This document shows positions 35,663-44,358 of a DNA stretch of 64,000 nt, piece by piece. Source of the DNA: Dyella acidiphila (GTDB lineage Bacteria; Pseudomonadota; Gammaproteobacteria; Xanthomonadales; Rhodanobacteraceae); NCBI RefSeq assembly GCF_014863405.1, contig NZ_JACZZA010000002.1, forward strand, positions 186,001 through 250,000. Direction: 5' to 3'. Under the pieces are notes generated by a model. That model made no database searches. It was not told where the DNA came from and saw only the letters and a list, made by a program, of their open reading frames with translations. Positions within the stretch are counted from its first letter, which is position 1. Each line of letters starts with the position of its first letter. A program made the translations under genes and the position numbers.

Positions 35663-36967
35663 CTAGGGCCGGCCGATCGCCTGGATCTGCGCCGGCTCAC
35701 CGAACTTGGTCGCCAACCAGTCGAATAAGGTTGCATGCCACAGGCTGGGGGCGCCGATCTGGCAATGCTCGCCGCCGCCCGAGGCGCGGTCGTAAACAAT
35801 ATTGGTGACACTGCGCGCCGCGGTAAGACTCAGCGCAAACGCCTTGGCCTGCTCTGGCGGCACGAAGTGATCGTCGGCGCCGGACAGGATCAGCACGTCG
35901 GCCTTGATCCGCGCCGCCACCGGCGCCAGCGTGTAGGCCTTGAACGCATCCAGCACCTCGAACGGTCCCTTCACCCCGAGCACCCACATGCCGTTCTGCA
36001 CCGACCACTGCGCACCGGGATCGCTGGGGCCATGCTTGCCCAGCCAGTTGAGCACGCCGGTGTAGCCGTGCTGACGCAGCCAGAACACGAACAGCGGCAC
36101 ATTACGCGCGGCGATCGCGCCACCATCGAAAAATGCATCGTACGCCACCACGCCGCTGATGCGCGGATCGAAAGCCGCGGCGCGCGGTGCAAGATAGCCG
36201 CCCATGCTCTCGCCGATCAGCACGATCTTGCCGGAAGTGGGATGCGTGGCAAGAAACGTATCCAGCACAGCTCCGTTGGGCTTTTCCCACTGCGGCGTCA
36301 TGGTCAGGCCCTGCTCGCGCAGCACCGAACCCTGGCCCGGCCCTTCGTAGACCAGCACCGGATAGCCACGTTGCTGCGCCGCTGCCACCACATGAAAATA
36401 CAATTCCTCCATCGTACTGTCGTAACCGCCTACGACCACCAGCAGCGGCTTGCTGTCCGATCCCGCCGGGCCGGGGAAATAAAGCGCATTCAAATGGTAT
36501 TTGCCGTAAGGCACGCTGATGCGCTCGTACTTCACGCCCAGCACGCCCAGTCCCTGGTAGAACGCGGCGATATTCTTCTTCCATGCCGGTACGCGCTGCG
36601 CATCGTTCGGCGCAAGAAAAAATTCGGCGGCGCGATAGTAGTTGTGGGCGCGCAGCAAGGCATCGCCCTTGCCGATGGAATCGTCCGTGTGTTGCGCCAG
36701 GGTCATGGCACGATCGCCTGCCGCCATCCAGCGCTGATACCAGCCTTGCGCATCGCCTGCCTTGAGCCCGGCAATCGCCTGCCCTACTTCGCCGCCATCG
36801 CCACCGACGCCGGCAATGTCGTTGAGCACGCGCGCGGTCTCGAAGTTATAGGTCTGGTCGCTGAAATAACGTGGACTGCCCAGGTCCGGCTGCGGGCGGT
36901 CGAGAAAATGCCAGATTACGCCGGCTACGATCAGCACGGCTGCAATGATGAAGAAACGGTTGCGCAT
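35663..36967 (-). CDS. Membrane-anchored alpha/beta hydrolase (S9/FrsA-like)
   Basis: The 434-residue protein has an N-terminal signal anchor (about 4-22, FFIIAAVLIVAGVIWHFL), a helical region (about 30-150) and an alpha/beta-hydrolase domain (about 165-425). The nucleophile elbow is GESMGG, an Asp lies in LSGADDHFVPP and the final His in GGGEHC. The helical N-terminal part and the strand LVVVGGYDSTMEE are shared with FrsA-like and dipeptidyl-peptidase-like hydrolases. Predicted periplasmic esterase or peptidase; substrate unknown. ATG 36967. Confidence 0.8.
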   Translation of the reverse strand: MRNRFFIIAAVLIVAGVIWHFLDRPQPDLGSPRYFSDQTYNFETARVLNDIAGVGGDGGEVGQAIAGLKAGDAQGWYQRWMAAGDRAMTLAQHTDDSIGKGDALLRAHNYYRAAEFFLAPNDAQRVPAWKKNIAAFYQGLGVLGVKYERISVPYGKYHLNALYFPGPAGSDSKPLLVVVGGYDSTMEELYFHVVAAAQQRGYPVLVYEGPGQGSVLREQGLTMTPQWEKPNGAVLDTFLATHPTSGKIVLIGESMGGYLAPRAAAFDPRISGVVAYDAFFDGGAIAARNVPLFVFWLRQHGYTGVLNWLGKHGPSDPGAQWSVQNGMWVLGVKGPFEVLDAFKAYTLAPVAARIKADVLILSGADDHFVPPEQAKAFALSLTAARSVTNIVYDRASGGGEHCQIGAPSLWHATLFDWLATKFGEPAQIQAIGRP

Positions 36968-37326
36968 GATTCCACCTGTTCGGTTAATGCCGGCCTCGTG
37001 CGGGCCAGAACTGGCCCGCGCCATACACAACTGATTGTGGGAATTGCGTCGGCGCCAGCCAGTGACAGCTGTCAAACGCTTGTTATGCGTTCCGCAGGGC
37101 GCCGCGGCGAAGCATGCTTCGCGCTGGATGAACCGATCCCCCTACAACACGCCAACTTGAATAAAACTACACCTGATTTGGCTTAGACTGCCCACCGGCG
37201 ATCGGCAGCGGCGCGCCAGATGCTTTATCGCTGCCGGCCATCGCCATCAGGATTTTTCACCACGCAGGCACGCGACACTGGCCCGGTGCATGCGCCAAAC
37301 GATGCATATCCGAGGAGGGTAAGTTG
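36968..37326. other. 359-nt divergent intergenic region
   Basis: No gene seen. A perfect 12-bp palindrome TGACAGCTGTCA (37063-37074) lies about 95 nt upstream of the hydrolase start and may be an operator. A strong GAGGAGGG ribosome site ends the region before the small Pro-rich gene. Confidence 0.5.
37063..37074. promoter_or_regulatory. Palindrome, possible operator
   Basis: TGACAGCTGTCA is a perfect two-fold site in the divergent region between the hydrolase and the Pro-rich gene. No regulator gene is adjacent. Confidence 0.35.
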
Positions 37327-37689
37327 ATGACTCGCACCTCACGCACGCCGATTCTCCGGCAGTTGGCCGCCGTCGCGATCGCGCTGGCCGTTGTTGCGCC
37401 GTCGATGCCGGCACAAGCGCAATACTACCGCCGCCCCGGTCCGGGCTGGCATCGTCCGCCGCCGCCCCCGCCGCCGCGCTGGGATCGCCGCCGCCATGAC
37501 GGCGGTGGCGGTGCAGGCGTAGCGATCGCAGCTGGCCTGCTGGGCGTAGTGGCAGGTGCGGCCATTGCCAACTCCGCTGCCAATGCCTCCGCGCCGCCGC
37601 CCGGTGTGGTCTACCAAAGCTCGGCGCCCCCGCCGCCGCCGCCGCCGGGCGTGGTCTATTACAACAACGGCGCCCCTCCGGGATATTGA
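37327..37689 (+). CDS. Small secreted Pro/Gly-rich protein
   Basis: The 120-residue protein starts with a signal peptide (1-31, ending PSMPAQAQ). The mature part has RPPPPPPPR, an RRHDGGGGAG turn, a hydrophobic stretch AIAAGLLGVVAGAAIAN that could span a membrane, and two PPPGVVY repeats (the second preceded by seven prolines). This layout, a glycine-zipper-like helix between proline blocks, is seen in envelope proteins of unknown role. GGAGGG ribosome site. The next gene, a Spy-like protein, follows in the same direction. Confidence 0.65.
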   Translation: MTRTSRTPILRQLAAVAIALAVVAPSMPAQAQYYRRPGPGWHRPPPPPPPRWDRRRHDGGGGAGVAIAAGLLGVVAGAAIANSAANASAPPPGVVYQSSAPPPPPPPGVVYYNNGAPPGY

Positions 37690-37757
37690 GCATCCCTGCG
37701 CATCCGGTTATTTCGCGCCCTTGTCGGGCCCGTACTCATGCATTGGAGCTTCCCATC

Positions 37758-38294
37758 ATGAACAAGCTTATTCGCAAGGCTGCTCTACCCGCCGTACTGT
37801 CGCTCGCCTTGTTCGCCGGCACGGCCATGGCCCAGAGCACGGCGCCGGCGGCCGCTTCGCCATCGACTGCTGCCCCCACCGCCACCAAGTCCCATGCGCA
37901 GCGCCGCATGGATGAAGTGGAGCAGCAGGTCAGCGATCTGCACGACGAACTCAACATCACCGACGCGCAGTCGAGCCAGTGGACCGCCTATGCGCAGGTG
38001 ATGCGCGACAACGCGCAGCGCACCGGCCAGGCACTGCACCAGCGCCACCAGCAAATGGAAAGCATGAGCGCCGACGACTCGATGAAGTCGTATGCGCAGC
38101 TGGCGCAGTTGAATGCGGACAACATGCAGAAGCTCTCCTCCGCCTTCAGCGCCCTGTACGCCGTGCTGTCGCCGGAACAGAAGCAGACGGCGGACGAGCT
38201 GTTCAAGAACCGCCCGCCGCGTGCCGGCGGCCATCACGGCGACAAGGGGGGCAAGCCGGCCAGCGCTTCCTCGGCGGCTTCGTCCGGCACCTGA
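37758..38294 (+). CDS. Spy/CpxP family periplasmic protein
   Basis: The 178-residue periplasmic protein has a signal peptide (1-25, ending TAMAQ) and an all-helical body with an LTxxQ-like motif, NITDAQSSQW, and a second LSPEQKQTADEL. These are the two hallmark motifs of the Spy/CpxP/LTXXQ family, ATP-independent envelope chaperones. The C-terminus is His/Gly/Ser-rich. The gene follows the Pro-rich gene by 68 nt and is followed by a strong terminator, so the two may form an envelope operon. Confidence 0.85.
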   Translation: MNKLIRKAALPAVLSLALFAGTAMAQSTAPAAASPSTAAPTATKSHAQRRMDEVEQQVSDLHDELNITDAQSSQWTAYAQVMRDNAQRTGQALHQRHQQMESMSADDSMKSYAQLAQLNADNMQKLSSAFSALYAVLSPEQKQTADELFKNRPPRAGGHHGDKGGKPASASSAASSGT

Positions 38295-38316
38295 TCGCGT
38301 CGCAGCGTTGATCCAC

Positions 38317-38357
38317 AACAAGGCCAGAGGCTCGCCGCCTCTGGCCTTGTTGTTTTT
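38317..38357 (+). terminator. Rho-independent terminator
   Basis: CAACAAGGCCAGAGGC pairs with GCCTCTGGCCTTGTTG and is followed by TTTTT. It closes the Pro-rich/Spy-like transcript. Confidence 0.92.
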
Positions 38358-38451
38358 GCTTGCCGCATCAGGTCCGTGAAGCGCGACGCCTGCCCTGTTA
38401 ATCGCCGGCCGGCCACATGCACAATCGCCGCAGGCAATCAGGAGGGTGACC

Positions 38452-39324
38452 ATGGCGACTGAAGGCAATGTCATGCTGGCCGATGGCAGGCGCATGACTT
38501 ACGCCGAATTCGGCATGCCTGACGGTCACCCGGTGTTTTATTTTCACGGCACGCCTTCGTCGCGGCTGGAGCCGCTGCTGATCGGCGAAGCCACCTTCAC
38601 GCGCCTGGGCCTGCGCATCATTGCCCCCGACCGCCCCGGCATAGGACGCTCCAGTTTCCAGCCGCAGCGCCGCTTTGCGGACTGGCCGGCGGACCTGCTG
38701 GCACTGGCCGATGCGCTGCAGCTGGATACCTTTTCCCTGCTCGGCCACTCCGCCGGCGGCGTGTACGCGGCAGCGTGCGCCGCATGCATTCCCGAGCGCG
38801 TGCAGCGCGCGGTGATCGTGTCCGGCCTGTGGTACATGGACCAGCCGCAGCTACTGGCCCAGCTGCACTTCTTGAACCGCCTGGGCTGGCTGCTGGCCAG
38901 GCACGCGCCGGGACTGCTTCGGCTGCTGCTGCACCGCACGGCGGTGAGCATCGGCAAGGACCTGTCGCAGATGAAGCACATCCTGCCGCCGGCCGATTAC
39001 GACGCCTTCGAATATCCCGGCCGCTACGAAGCCTTCGGCTACGTTTTCCGCGAAGCACTGCGCCAGGGCACGCGCGGCACCGCCTGGGACATGCGCCTGT
39101 ATATGCATCCGCTGGGTATCCGCCTGGAGGATATCCAGATCCCCCTGCAGGTATTCCATGGCGGCAAAGACGCCAACATGCCGATCGAGCTGGTGCGCGC
39201 AACGCTCGCCTCCATCCCCACCGCCACGCTCACCGTCTATCCGTACGAGGCGCATCTCTCCACCTTGTGCAATCGCTTCGACGATATCGCCAGGGCATTG
39301 CTCGAGCCGCGCACGCGGGACTAA
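38452..39324 (+). CDS. Alpha/beta hydrolase
   Basis: The 290-residue cytosolic hydrolase has oxyanion region FHGTPSSR, nucleophile elbow GHSAGG, an acid in FHGGKDANM and His in YEAHLS. The cap is helical. Family 6 (AB_hydrolase) members include esterases, haloperoxidase-like and lactonase enzymes, so the substrate is open. The GGAGGG ribosome site precedes ATG 38452. The ExbD-like gene follows by 72 nt in the same direction. Confidence 0.83.
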   Translation: MATEGNVMLADGRRMTYAEFGMPDGHPVFYFHGTPSSRLEPLLIGEATFTRLGLRIIAPDRPGIGRSSFQPQRRFADWPADLLALADALQLDTFSLLGHSAGGVYAAACAACIPERVQRAVIVSGLWYMDQPQLLAQLHFLNRLGWLLARHAPGLLRLLLHRTAVSIGKDLSQMKHILPPADYDAFEYPGRYEAFGYVFREALRQGTRGTAWDMRLYMHPLGIRLEDIQIPLQVFHGGKDANMPIELVRATLASIPTATLTVYPYEAHLSTLCNRFDDIARALLEPRTRD

Positions 39325-39396
39325 GCTGGCCGCGCCCGGCTCCCCCTTTGCGCCGGGCCCACATCGACATCCACAGCTCGTACGGGAGGAAGAACT

Positions 39397-39798
39397 ATGG
39401 CTTTCTCTGCACGTGTATCTCGCGACGTCATGGCCCAGATCAACGTCACGCCACTGGTCGACGTCTTGCTGGTGCTGCTGATCATCTTCATGATCACCTC
39501 GCCCATCGTCACCCACAAGGCGACCATGGATCTGCCGCAACTCTCATCTAAATCGCCACTGGAAGTCGTACCGCCGATCCACCTGGGCATCCATCCGGAC
39601 GGTGAAATGGACTGGAACGGAACCCCCATCCGGGCCGACCAGTTGGCCGCACAACTGAGCATCGCCGCCAGCCGGGCACAACAGCCGGCCTTGCAGATCG
39701 AGGCGGCCGATGGCGTGGCGTACGACAGCGTCGCGCGTGTGCTGGCCAAGGCCAAGGCACAGGGGCTGGTCCGTATCGACATGCTGGGCACGCGCTGA
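39397..39798 (+). CDS. ExbD/TolR family protein, orphan
   Basis: The 133-residue protein has a short cytoplasmic start, one membrane helix (about 20-40) with the conserved proton-channel Asp in PLVDVLLVLLIIFMI, and a periplasmic domain that ends with the family-type AKAQGLVRIDMLG. It would energise TonB or Tol systems together with ExbB/TolQ. No exbB, tonB or tolQ lies nearby, so it must pair with proteins encoded elsewhere, as for the second ExbD in some xanthomonads. GGGAGG ribosome site; terminator at 39817. Confidence 0.87.
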   Translation: MAFSARVSRDVMAQINVTPLVDVLLVLLIIFMITSPIVTHKATMDLPQLSSKSPLEVVPPIHLGIHPDGEMDWNGTPIRADQLAAQLSIAASRAQQPALQIEAADGVAYDSVARVLAKAKAQGLVRIDMLGTR

Positions 39799-39816
39799 GC
39801 AGGTGACACCGATCCA

Positions 39817-39844
39817 GGCGCCACCTGCGGGTGGCGCTTTTTTT
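39817..39844 (+). terminator. Rho-independent terminator
   Basis: GGCGCCACC pairs with GGTGGCGCT-like bases around TGCG and runs into a 7-T tract after the exbD-like gene. Confidence 0.88.
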
Positions 39845-39906
39845 GGCGCGCCGCCTTGCCTGCGCACTGCCTCCGATATGGCATGTGCCGGCTCGACGCC
39901 GCCTTC

Positions 39907-39912
39907 TATAAT
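39907..39912 (+). promoter_or_regulatory. TATAAT -10 box, possible leaderless start
   Basis: A consensus TATAAT lies 7 nt before the ATG of the dioxygenase gene (39919). Transcription would begin at or next to the A of the start codon, giving a leaderless message. No -35 consensus is obvious. Confidence 0.5.
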
Positions 39913-39918
39913 TGCGCC

Positions 39919-40641
39919 ATGTCGATCCCACCCAATGCCCCGCTGTCCGATGCCATGCAACGCGACGGCTTCTGCTTTGTCACCGCCGACATCATGCAGC
40001 CGCTGCTGCAATCGGCCGGCACGCTGTCCGACTGGACGCGCTTTGCGGAAAGCTGGAACCGGCTTGGACCGGATCCCTACCTGGCGGCGAAAGGCCGCTT
40101 CCGCCGTCGCCGCCATGCGACTTTCAGCGCCGATGCACACGGTGCGCTGGCGCTGGCACCGCATCAGCCGCATTTTCAGGCGCTGCAGTACAACACCTTG
40201 CAAGGCGATATCGAGCGCTGGTTCGAACCGATCGAGGCCAGCATCGCCGACGGCGACAGCCTGCGTACCATCCTGGCCTTCTGCAATGGCTTGTTCAGTT
40301 CACTCGCTCCGGCGGTAGCGCAATGGCATGTGGAAGTGCATCAGTTCCGCATCGAAGCCAGTGCCGATGCCGCCGGCGAACCGACGCCGGAAGGCAGCCA
40401 TCGCGATGGCGTGGATTTCGTGCTGGTGTTGCTGGTGGACCGGCACAACATCGCCAGCGGCACCACCACCATCCATACGCCGGACGGCAAGCCGCTGGGC
40501 GATTTCACCTTGACCCATCCGTTCGATGCAGCCCTGATCCACGACCCGCGCGTGTTTCACGGGGTGACAGCGGTGACGCCGCTAGTGGCAGGAGAAGCGG
40601 CGCACCGCGATGTATTGGTGGTGACGTTCCGGGCGCGTTGA
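39919..40641 (+). CDS. 2OG-Fe dioxygenase family protein (PF10014 type)
   Basis: This 240-residue non-haem iron dioxygenase resembles the L-isoleucine 4-hydroxylase-like family. The iron site is HRD (in GSHRDGVDFV), with the distal His in FHGVTAV; a late Arg (HRDVLVVTFRAR) may bind 2-oxoglutarate. It hydroxylates free amino acids in characterised members; the target here is unknown. There is no ribosome site, but a TATAAT box lies directly upstream, so translation may be leaderless. A REP-like repeat follows. Confidence 0.82.
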   Translation: MSIPPNAPLSDAMQRDGFCFVTADIMQPLLQSAGTLSDWTRFAESWNRLGPDPYLAAKGRFRRRRHATFSADAHGALALAPHQPHFQALQYNTLQGDIERWFEPIEASIADGDSLRTILAFCNGLFSSLAPAVAQWHVEVHQFRIEASADAAGEPTPEGSHRDGVDFVLVLLVDRHNIASGTTTIHTPDGKPLGDFTLTHPFDAALIHDPRVFHGVTAVTPLVAGEAAHRDVLVVTFRAR

Positions 40642-40728
40642 GGCCCGTGCGCAATGCGTTTCGCAGTCAGCTAGCGCATCCAGCGAATCACGCACCGTAG
40701 CCGGCCCCAATCCTGCGTCTTGCCACGC

Positions 40729-40772
40729 CGTCATGCCTGCGCCCGCTTTCGCGGGAATGATGACTCAGTAAC
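40729..40772. repeat. REP-like hairpin, second type
   Basis: GTCATGCCTGCGCCCGC faces GCGGGAATGATGAC around TTTC. Compared with the repeats at 3271 and 7754 it has a distinct core (CCCGC/GCGGG), as in the widespread GTCATTCCCGCG class. Intergenic, between convergent genes. Confidence 0.65.
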
Positions 40773-40798
40773 GACTAAGCAAGTTGAATAGCACTTGC

Positions 40799-42247
40799 TT
40801 ATGAACCCGTCGATTTCCGGCTCGCCTTCCACGCCATCACGCGCTCGTTGATATAGCGATCGTAGTCGTACCCCGTCTCCAGCCTCGGCGCAGGACGATG
40901 CGTACCCTGCTCAGCATCCGGCACCGGCAGGCGCGATACCAGCTCTGCATACACTTCCTGCAGATGCGAAGGCTTGTTCGCCGAAGGGTTGGTGCCGCTG
41001 GATACTGGCACCGTCACGCCCGCCAAAGGATCGTCCGTGCGCGGCGTGGTCAGCGTGAGTACCGCGCCGACATCCGGTGCCGCCGCGTCGCGCTTGGTCA
41101 GCGGCGGCACATTCCAGCGCTGTTCCACGGTTTTCAAGATCGAGGTGTGGTCGAACGGCGTTGCGCCTTGCGCGACGCGGAACACCGTACCGGCAGGAAT
41201 CAACGGCGAGATCAGCACGGTCGGCACGCGCGGCCCGAAGCGCGTGAAATCAAAACCGTATTCACCGACGCTGGCATCCGGCGCCACCGCACCCGCCGGG
41301 GGTGCCACGTGGTCGTAGCAGCCACCGTGTTCGTCATAAGTGACGATCAGCAAGGTCTGGCTCCACGCCGGGCTGTTGCGCAAGGCGTAATACACGTCAT
41401 GCAGGAACTGCTCGCCCAGCGCCACATCGTAATTCGGATGCTGGCTATTGCCTTTGGAGCCCCAGCTCGGCTCGAGAAAACTGTAGGACGGCAGCGAACC
41501 GTTCGCTGCATCGCTCTGAAAGTCGGTGAACTGGCCGAAGTAGGTATCGGCGAGATTGGTGAGGTCGGTGAAGGTCATGCGCGTCAGCGGCTCGGCGGTG
41601 TAGCCATAGACCTTCCAGCTGACATTCTGCTTGGTCAGTGCGGTATAGATGCTGGGCGCGGTAAAGGTCTTGGTCTTGTCGTCCATATGGCCTTGCGACG
41701 TGCCGGCATGCACGAAGGCGCGATTGGGCAGGGTTTCGGTGGGTACCGAGCCATACCAGTGATCGCATACCGCAAAACCGCGTGCGAGCGCGGACAGCAC
41801 CGGCAAGGTTTCCGGCGTGTGCATGCCCATGATGTCGTTGGCGACCGTGCCGGCGAAAATCGAATAATTCTCCTTCGCCTCCCAGCCCAGCGTGTAGGAA
41901 AAATCGCTGATAAAGCCCTGGTTGGTAGCCACCGGCGGCGTCGGCGCGGTGTTGCTGCCGAACAGCTGCGAGTTGGTGGCGGTATAGCCTTCGCCCGGAT
42001 CGGCACCCGGCATGAAATACGTGCTGGCAGCGGCCGGCTGGATCTTGAACACCGTTACCGCGGCGGTGCCGCCGGCACCGGGATTGGATTCCTTGCCGGT
42101 CAGGCCTTCGAACGGCTGCCCTGCCGGCGACACATTGCCGGCATCGCTGTAGAGAAAACCAAGCATGTGATCGAAGGAGCGGTTCTCCAGCATCACCACG
42201 ACGATATGGTTGATGGCCGACAGCGAAGGGGCATCCGATGCAGACAT
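40799..42247 (-). CDS. Phosphoesterase family (phospholipase C/acid phosphatase-like)
   Basis: The 482-residue protein belongs to the phosphoesterase family that contains phospholipase C and AcpA. The N-terminal metal site INHIVVVMLENRSFDHMLG is intact (about residues 11-29). Other ligand regions are VYDEHGG-like (VTYDEHGGCYDHV) and FDHTSILKTVEQ. Members cleave phosphodiesters or phosphomonoesters, usually after Tat or Sec export. Here no signal peptide is visible at the ATG 42247, so either the start lies elsewhere or the enzyme is cytoplasmic. Divergent from nothing; LysR gene upstream in the same direction. Confidence 0.82.
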   Translation of the reverse strand: MSASDAPSLSAINHIVVVMLENRSFDHMLGFLYSDAGNVSPAGQPFEGLTGKESNPGAGGTAAVTVFKIQPAAASTYFMPGADPGEGYTATNSQLFGSNTAPTPPVATNQGFISDFSYTLGWEAKENYSIFAGTVANDIMGMHTPETLPVLSALARGFAVCDHWYGSVPTETLPNRAFVHAGTSQGHMDDKTKTFTAPSIYTALTKQNVSWKVYGYTAEPLTRMTFTDLTNLADTYFGQFTDFQSDAANGSLPSYSFLEPSWGSKGNSQHPNYDVALGEQFLHDVYYALRNSPAWSQTLLIVTYDEHGGCYDHVAPPAGAVAPDASVGEYGFDFTRFGPRVPTVLISPLIPAGTVFRVAQGATPFDHTSILKTVEQRWNVPPLTKRDAAAPDVGAVLTLTTPRTDDPLAGVTVPVSSGTNPSANKPSHLQEVYAELVSRLPVPDAEQGTHRPAPRLETGYDYDRYINERVMAWKASRKSTGS

Positions 42248-42372
42248 GGTGTCACCTGTTGGAGGGATGAAAGCGTATTTCGCCACACGCCATGTTCAGC
42301 CGGCGTGCTCATGACTGATCGAACGAAACTAATCCGCTTCTGTGACAGTTTCTTGCAGCCGCCGCCGGCGAT

Positions 42373-43275
42373 TCACCCGGCATCCAGATACGGCGCCATG
42401 ATGCCGCGCAGCCATTCCATGAATACCTGCACGCGCGCAGACAGATTGCGCCGCTGCGCATACAGCAGCGACACCGGCATCGGTTCCGCACGGTATTGCG
42501 GCAGCACTTCCACCAGCCGGCCCTGCTCGAGCAGTTCGGTCAGGCCGACGCGTGGCGCCTGGATGATACCCAGCCCCGCCAGGCAACCCTCCTGGTAGGC
42601 CTCCACGCTGTTGACGGTCAGCACGCCCGGCATCGGCACATAGCAGCAGCTATCGCCTTCCAGATACTCGAAGCCGGGCGGACGCTGCCCGAGCGTGGGC
42701 ACGTAGTGGATCAGCAGATGCCGCGGCAGCTCGTCCAGTTCGCGCGGCATGCCGTGCTGTTGCAGATACGCAGGGCTGACGCAATTGGCAATCGGAAACA
42801 TGCCCAGCCGACGCACGATCAGGCTGGAATCGTCCAGCGTGCCCACCCGCAGCACGCAGTCGAAACCTTCGCCGACCACGTCGACGCGCCGATCGGTGCA
42901 GCTCAATTCCACCTGGATCTGCGGATGCTCACGCAGAAACTGCGGCAGGTGCGGCATGAGGCGCCGCGCGATGCTGCCGTTCATGTCTACGCGCAAGCGG
43001 CCGCTGATCGACTGTGGCGCCTGCTGGAACATGCTGCTGACCTCGTCCATGTCGGCGAGCAGTTCCTTGCAGCGCTCGTAGAACAGCTGGCCGTCCTGGG
43101 TCATCTGCACCCGGCGGGTGGTCCGGTGCAACAGTTGCGTGCCCAGCTGCGCTTCCAGCTGCTGCACGGCGGTGGAGGCGCTGGCCTTGGGCAGGCCCAG
43201 GTTGTCGGCGGCACGGGTGAAACTGGCCATTTCCGCCACCCGCACGAAGATGTGCATGGCTTCGATCCGGTGCAT
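42373..43275 (-). CDS. LysR family transcriptional regulator
   Basis: The 300-residue regulator has the N-terminal winged helix (about 1-60), with FVRVAEMASFTRAADNLGLP and the second helix ASTAVQQLEAQLG, then a periplasmic-binding-like effector domain (about 90-295). It belongs to the large DsdC/AaeR-like clade that often controls an adjacent oxidoreductase. It is divergent from the SDR gene at 43395, and the 119-nt space contains an interrupted palindrome. It probably activates or represses that SDR. Confidence 0.9.
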   Translation of the reverse strand: MHRIEAMHIFVRVAEMASFTRAADNLGLPKASASTAVQQLEAQLGTQLLHRTTRRVQMTQDGQLFYERCKELLADMDEVSSMFQQAPQSISGRLRVDMNGSIARRLMPHLPQFLREHPQIQVELSCTDRRVDVVGEGFDCVLRVGTLDDSSLIVRRLGMFPIANCVSPAYLQQHGMPRELDELPRHLLIHYVPTLGQRPPGFEYLEGDSCCYVPMPGVLTVNSVEAYQEGCLAGLGIIQAPRVGLTELLEQGRLVEVLPQYRAEPMPVSLLYAQRRNLSARVQVFMEWLRGIMAPYLDAG

Positions 43276-43290
43276 CGACCATCCCCAGAT

Positions 43291-43309
43291 TGTTCGTTTT
43301 ATGCGAACA
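43291..43309. promoter_or_regulatory. Likely LysR operator
   Basis: TGTTCG-N7-CGAACA is a perfect interrupted palindrome of the T-N11-A kind bound by LysR regulators, placed between the lysR and SDR starts. Confidence 0.55.
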
Positions 43310-43394
43310 CAGCACTCATAATCTGCTTATTTATACGATTAGTACAGATCAATAAGCTGAGCGCCATTGGTTCACCTCAACCCTGGAGACGCCC

Positions 43395-44162
43395 ATGAGC
43401 AGCACGCAAACCCCCATCGCCCTGATCACCGGCGGCAGCCGCGGACTGGGCAAGAGCATGGCCTTGAAGCTGGCCGAACACGGCACCGACGTGGTGCTCA
43501 CCTATCGCTCCAACCAGAGCGAAGCCGAGGCGGTGGTGGCCGCCATCGCCAAACTTGGCCGCCGCGCTGTGGCGCTGCAGCTGGACGTGGGCAAGAGCGC
43601 CAGCTTCGCGGCCTTCGCCGATCAGCTGCGTGCGGTATTGAAGGATCACTGGCAGCGCAGCCAGTTCGATTTCCTGGTCAACAACGCCGGTATCGGCATC
43701 CACGCCAGCTTTGCGGAGACCACCGAAGCGCAGTTCGACGAATTGGTGAACGTGCATCTCAAAGGCGCGTTCTTTCTCACCCAGACCCTGCTGCCGCTGA
43801 TCGTCGATGGCGGCCGCATTCTGAATATCTCCAGCGGCCTGGCGCGCTTCAGCCTGCCTGGCTATTCGGCTTATGCCGCGATGAAGGGCGCGATCGAAGT
43901 GCTGACCCGCTACCAGGCCAAGGAACTGGGCGCACGCCGCATCGCCGTCAACACGCTGGCGCCCGGCGCGATCGAAACCGATTTCGGCGGCGGCGTGGTG
44001 CGCGACAACGCCGATGTGAATGCCTTTGTGGCTGCGCAGACAGCGCTGGGCCGCGTAGGTCTGCCGGACGATATCGGCGGTGCGGTGGTGGTGCTGCTGT
44101 CGAAGGACAGCGGATGGATCAATGGCCAGCGTGTCGAAGCATCGGGCGGCATGTTTGTCTGA
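43395..44162 (+). CDS. SDR family oxidoreductase
   Basis: The 255-residue classical SDR has TGGSRGLGKSMA (about 13-24), NNAGIGI in the middle, the catalytic Ser strand NISSG and YAAMKGAIE (Tyr-x3-Lys). The end, GWINGQRVEASGGMFV, is typical. The basic residue after beta-2 (TYRSNQ) favours NADPH. It is divergent from the LysR regulator, a standard arrangement for an inducible reductase. ATG at 43395; CTGGAG ribosome site. Confidence 0.9.
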   Translation: MSSTQTPIALITGGSRGLGKSMALKLAEHGTDVVLTYRSNQSEAEAVVAAIAKLGRRAVALQLDVGKSASFAAFADQLRAVLKDHWQRSQFDFLVNNAGIGIHASFAETTEAQFDELVNVHLKGAFFLTQTLLPLIVDGGRILNISSGLARFSLPGYSAYAAMKGAIEVLTRYQAKELGARRIAVNTLAPGAIETDFGGGVVRDNADVNAFVAAQTALGRVGLPDDIGGAVVVLLSKDSGWINGQRVEASGGMFV

Positions 44163-44198
44163 CGTCTTGCACGAATGCACGCACTCGCCGACTTGTTC

Positions 44199-44221
44199 CC
44201 TCCCCTGCTCGGCAGGGGAGG
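44199..44221. terminator. Hairpin after the SDR gene
   Basis: CCTCCCCTGC pairs perfectly with GCAGGGGAGG around TCG, without a U tract. It probably stabilises or ends the SDR transcript. A similar hairpin is at 57767. Confidence 0.45.
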
Positions 44222-44358
44222 CTTGGCGTGGGCTTGCACGTACTTGCCACACACCCTTGCATCGATAGCACACGCTTCACACCGGCACGCCTTCAAGCAC
44301 ATCCCGCCTCTTCCCCCAGGGTGTAAGGTTGCGATCTGACATCGTCCGGGGAGTCGCC

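Noticed and set aside
40898-42598. A 566-codon plus-strand open frame
   Set aside because: It is antisense to the phosphoesterase gene and part of lysR, and looks like no protein family.
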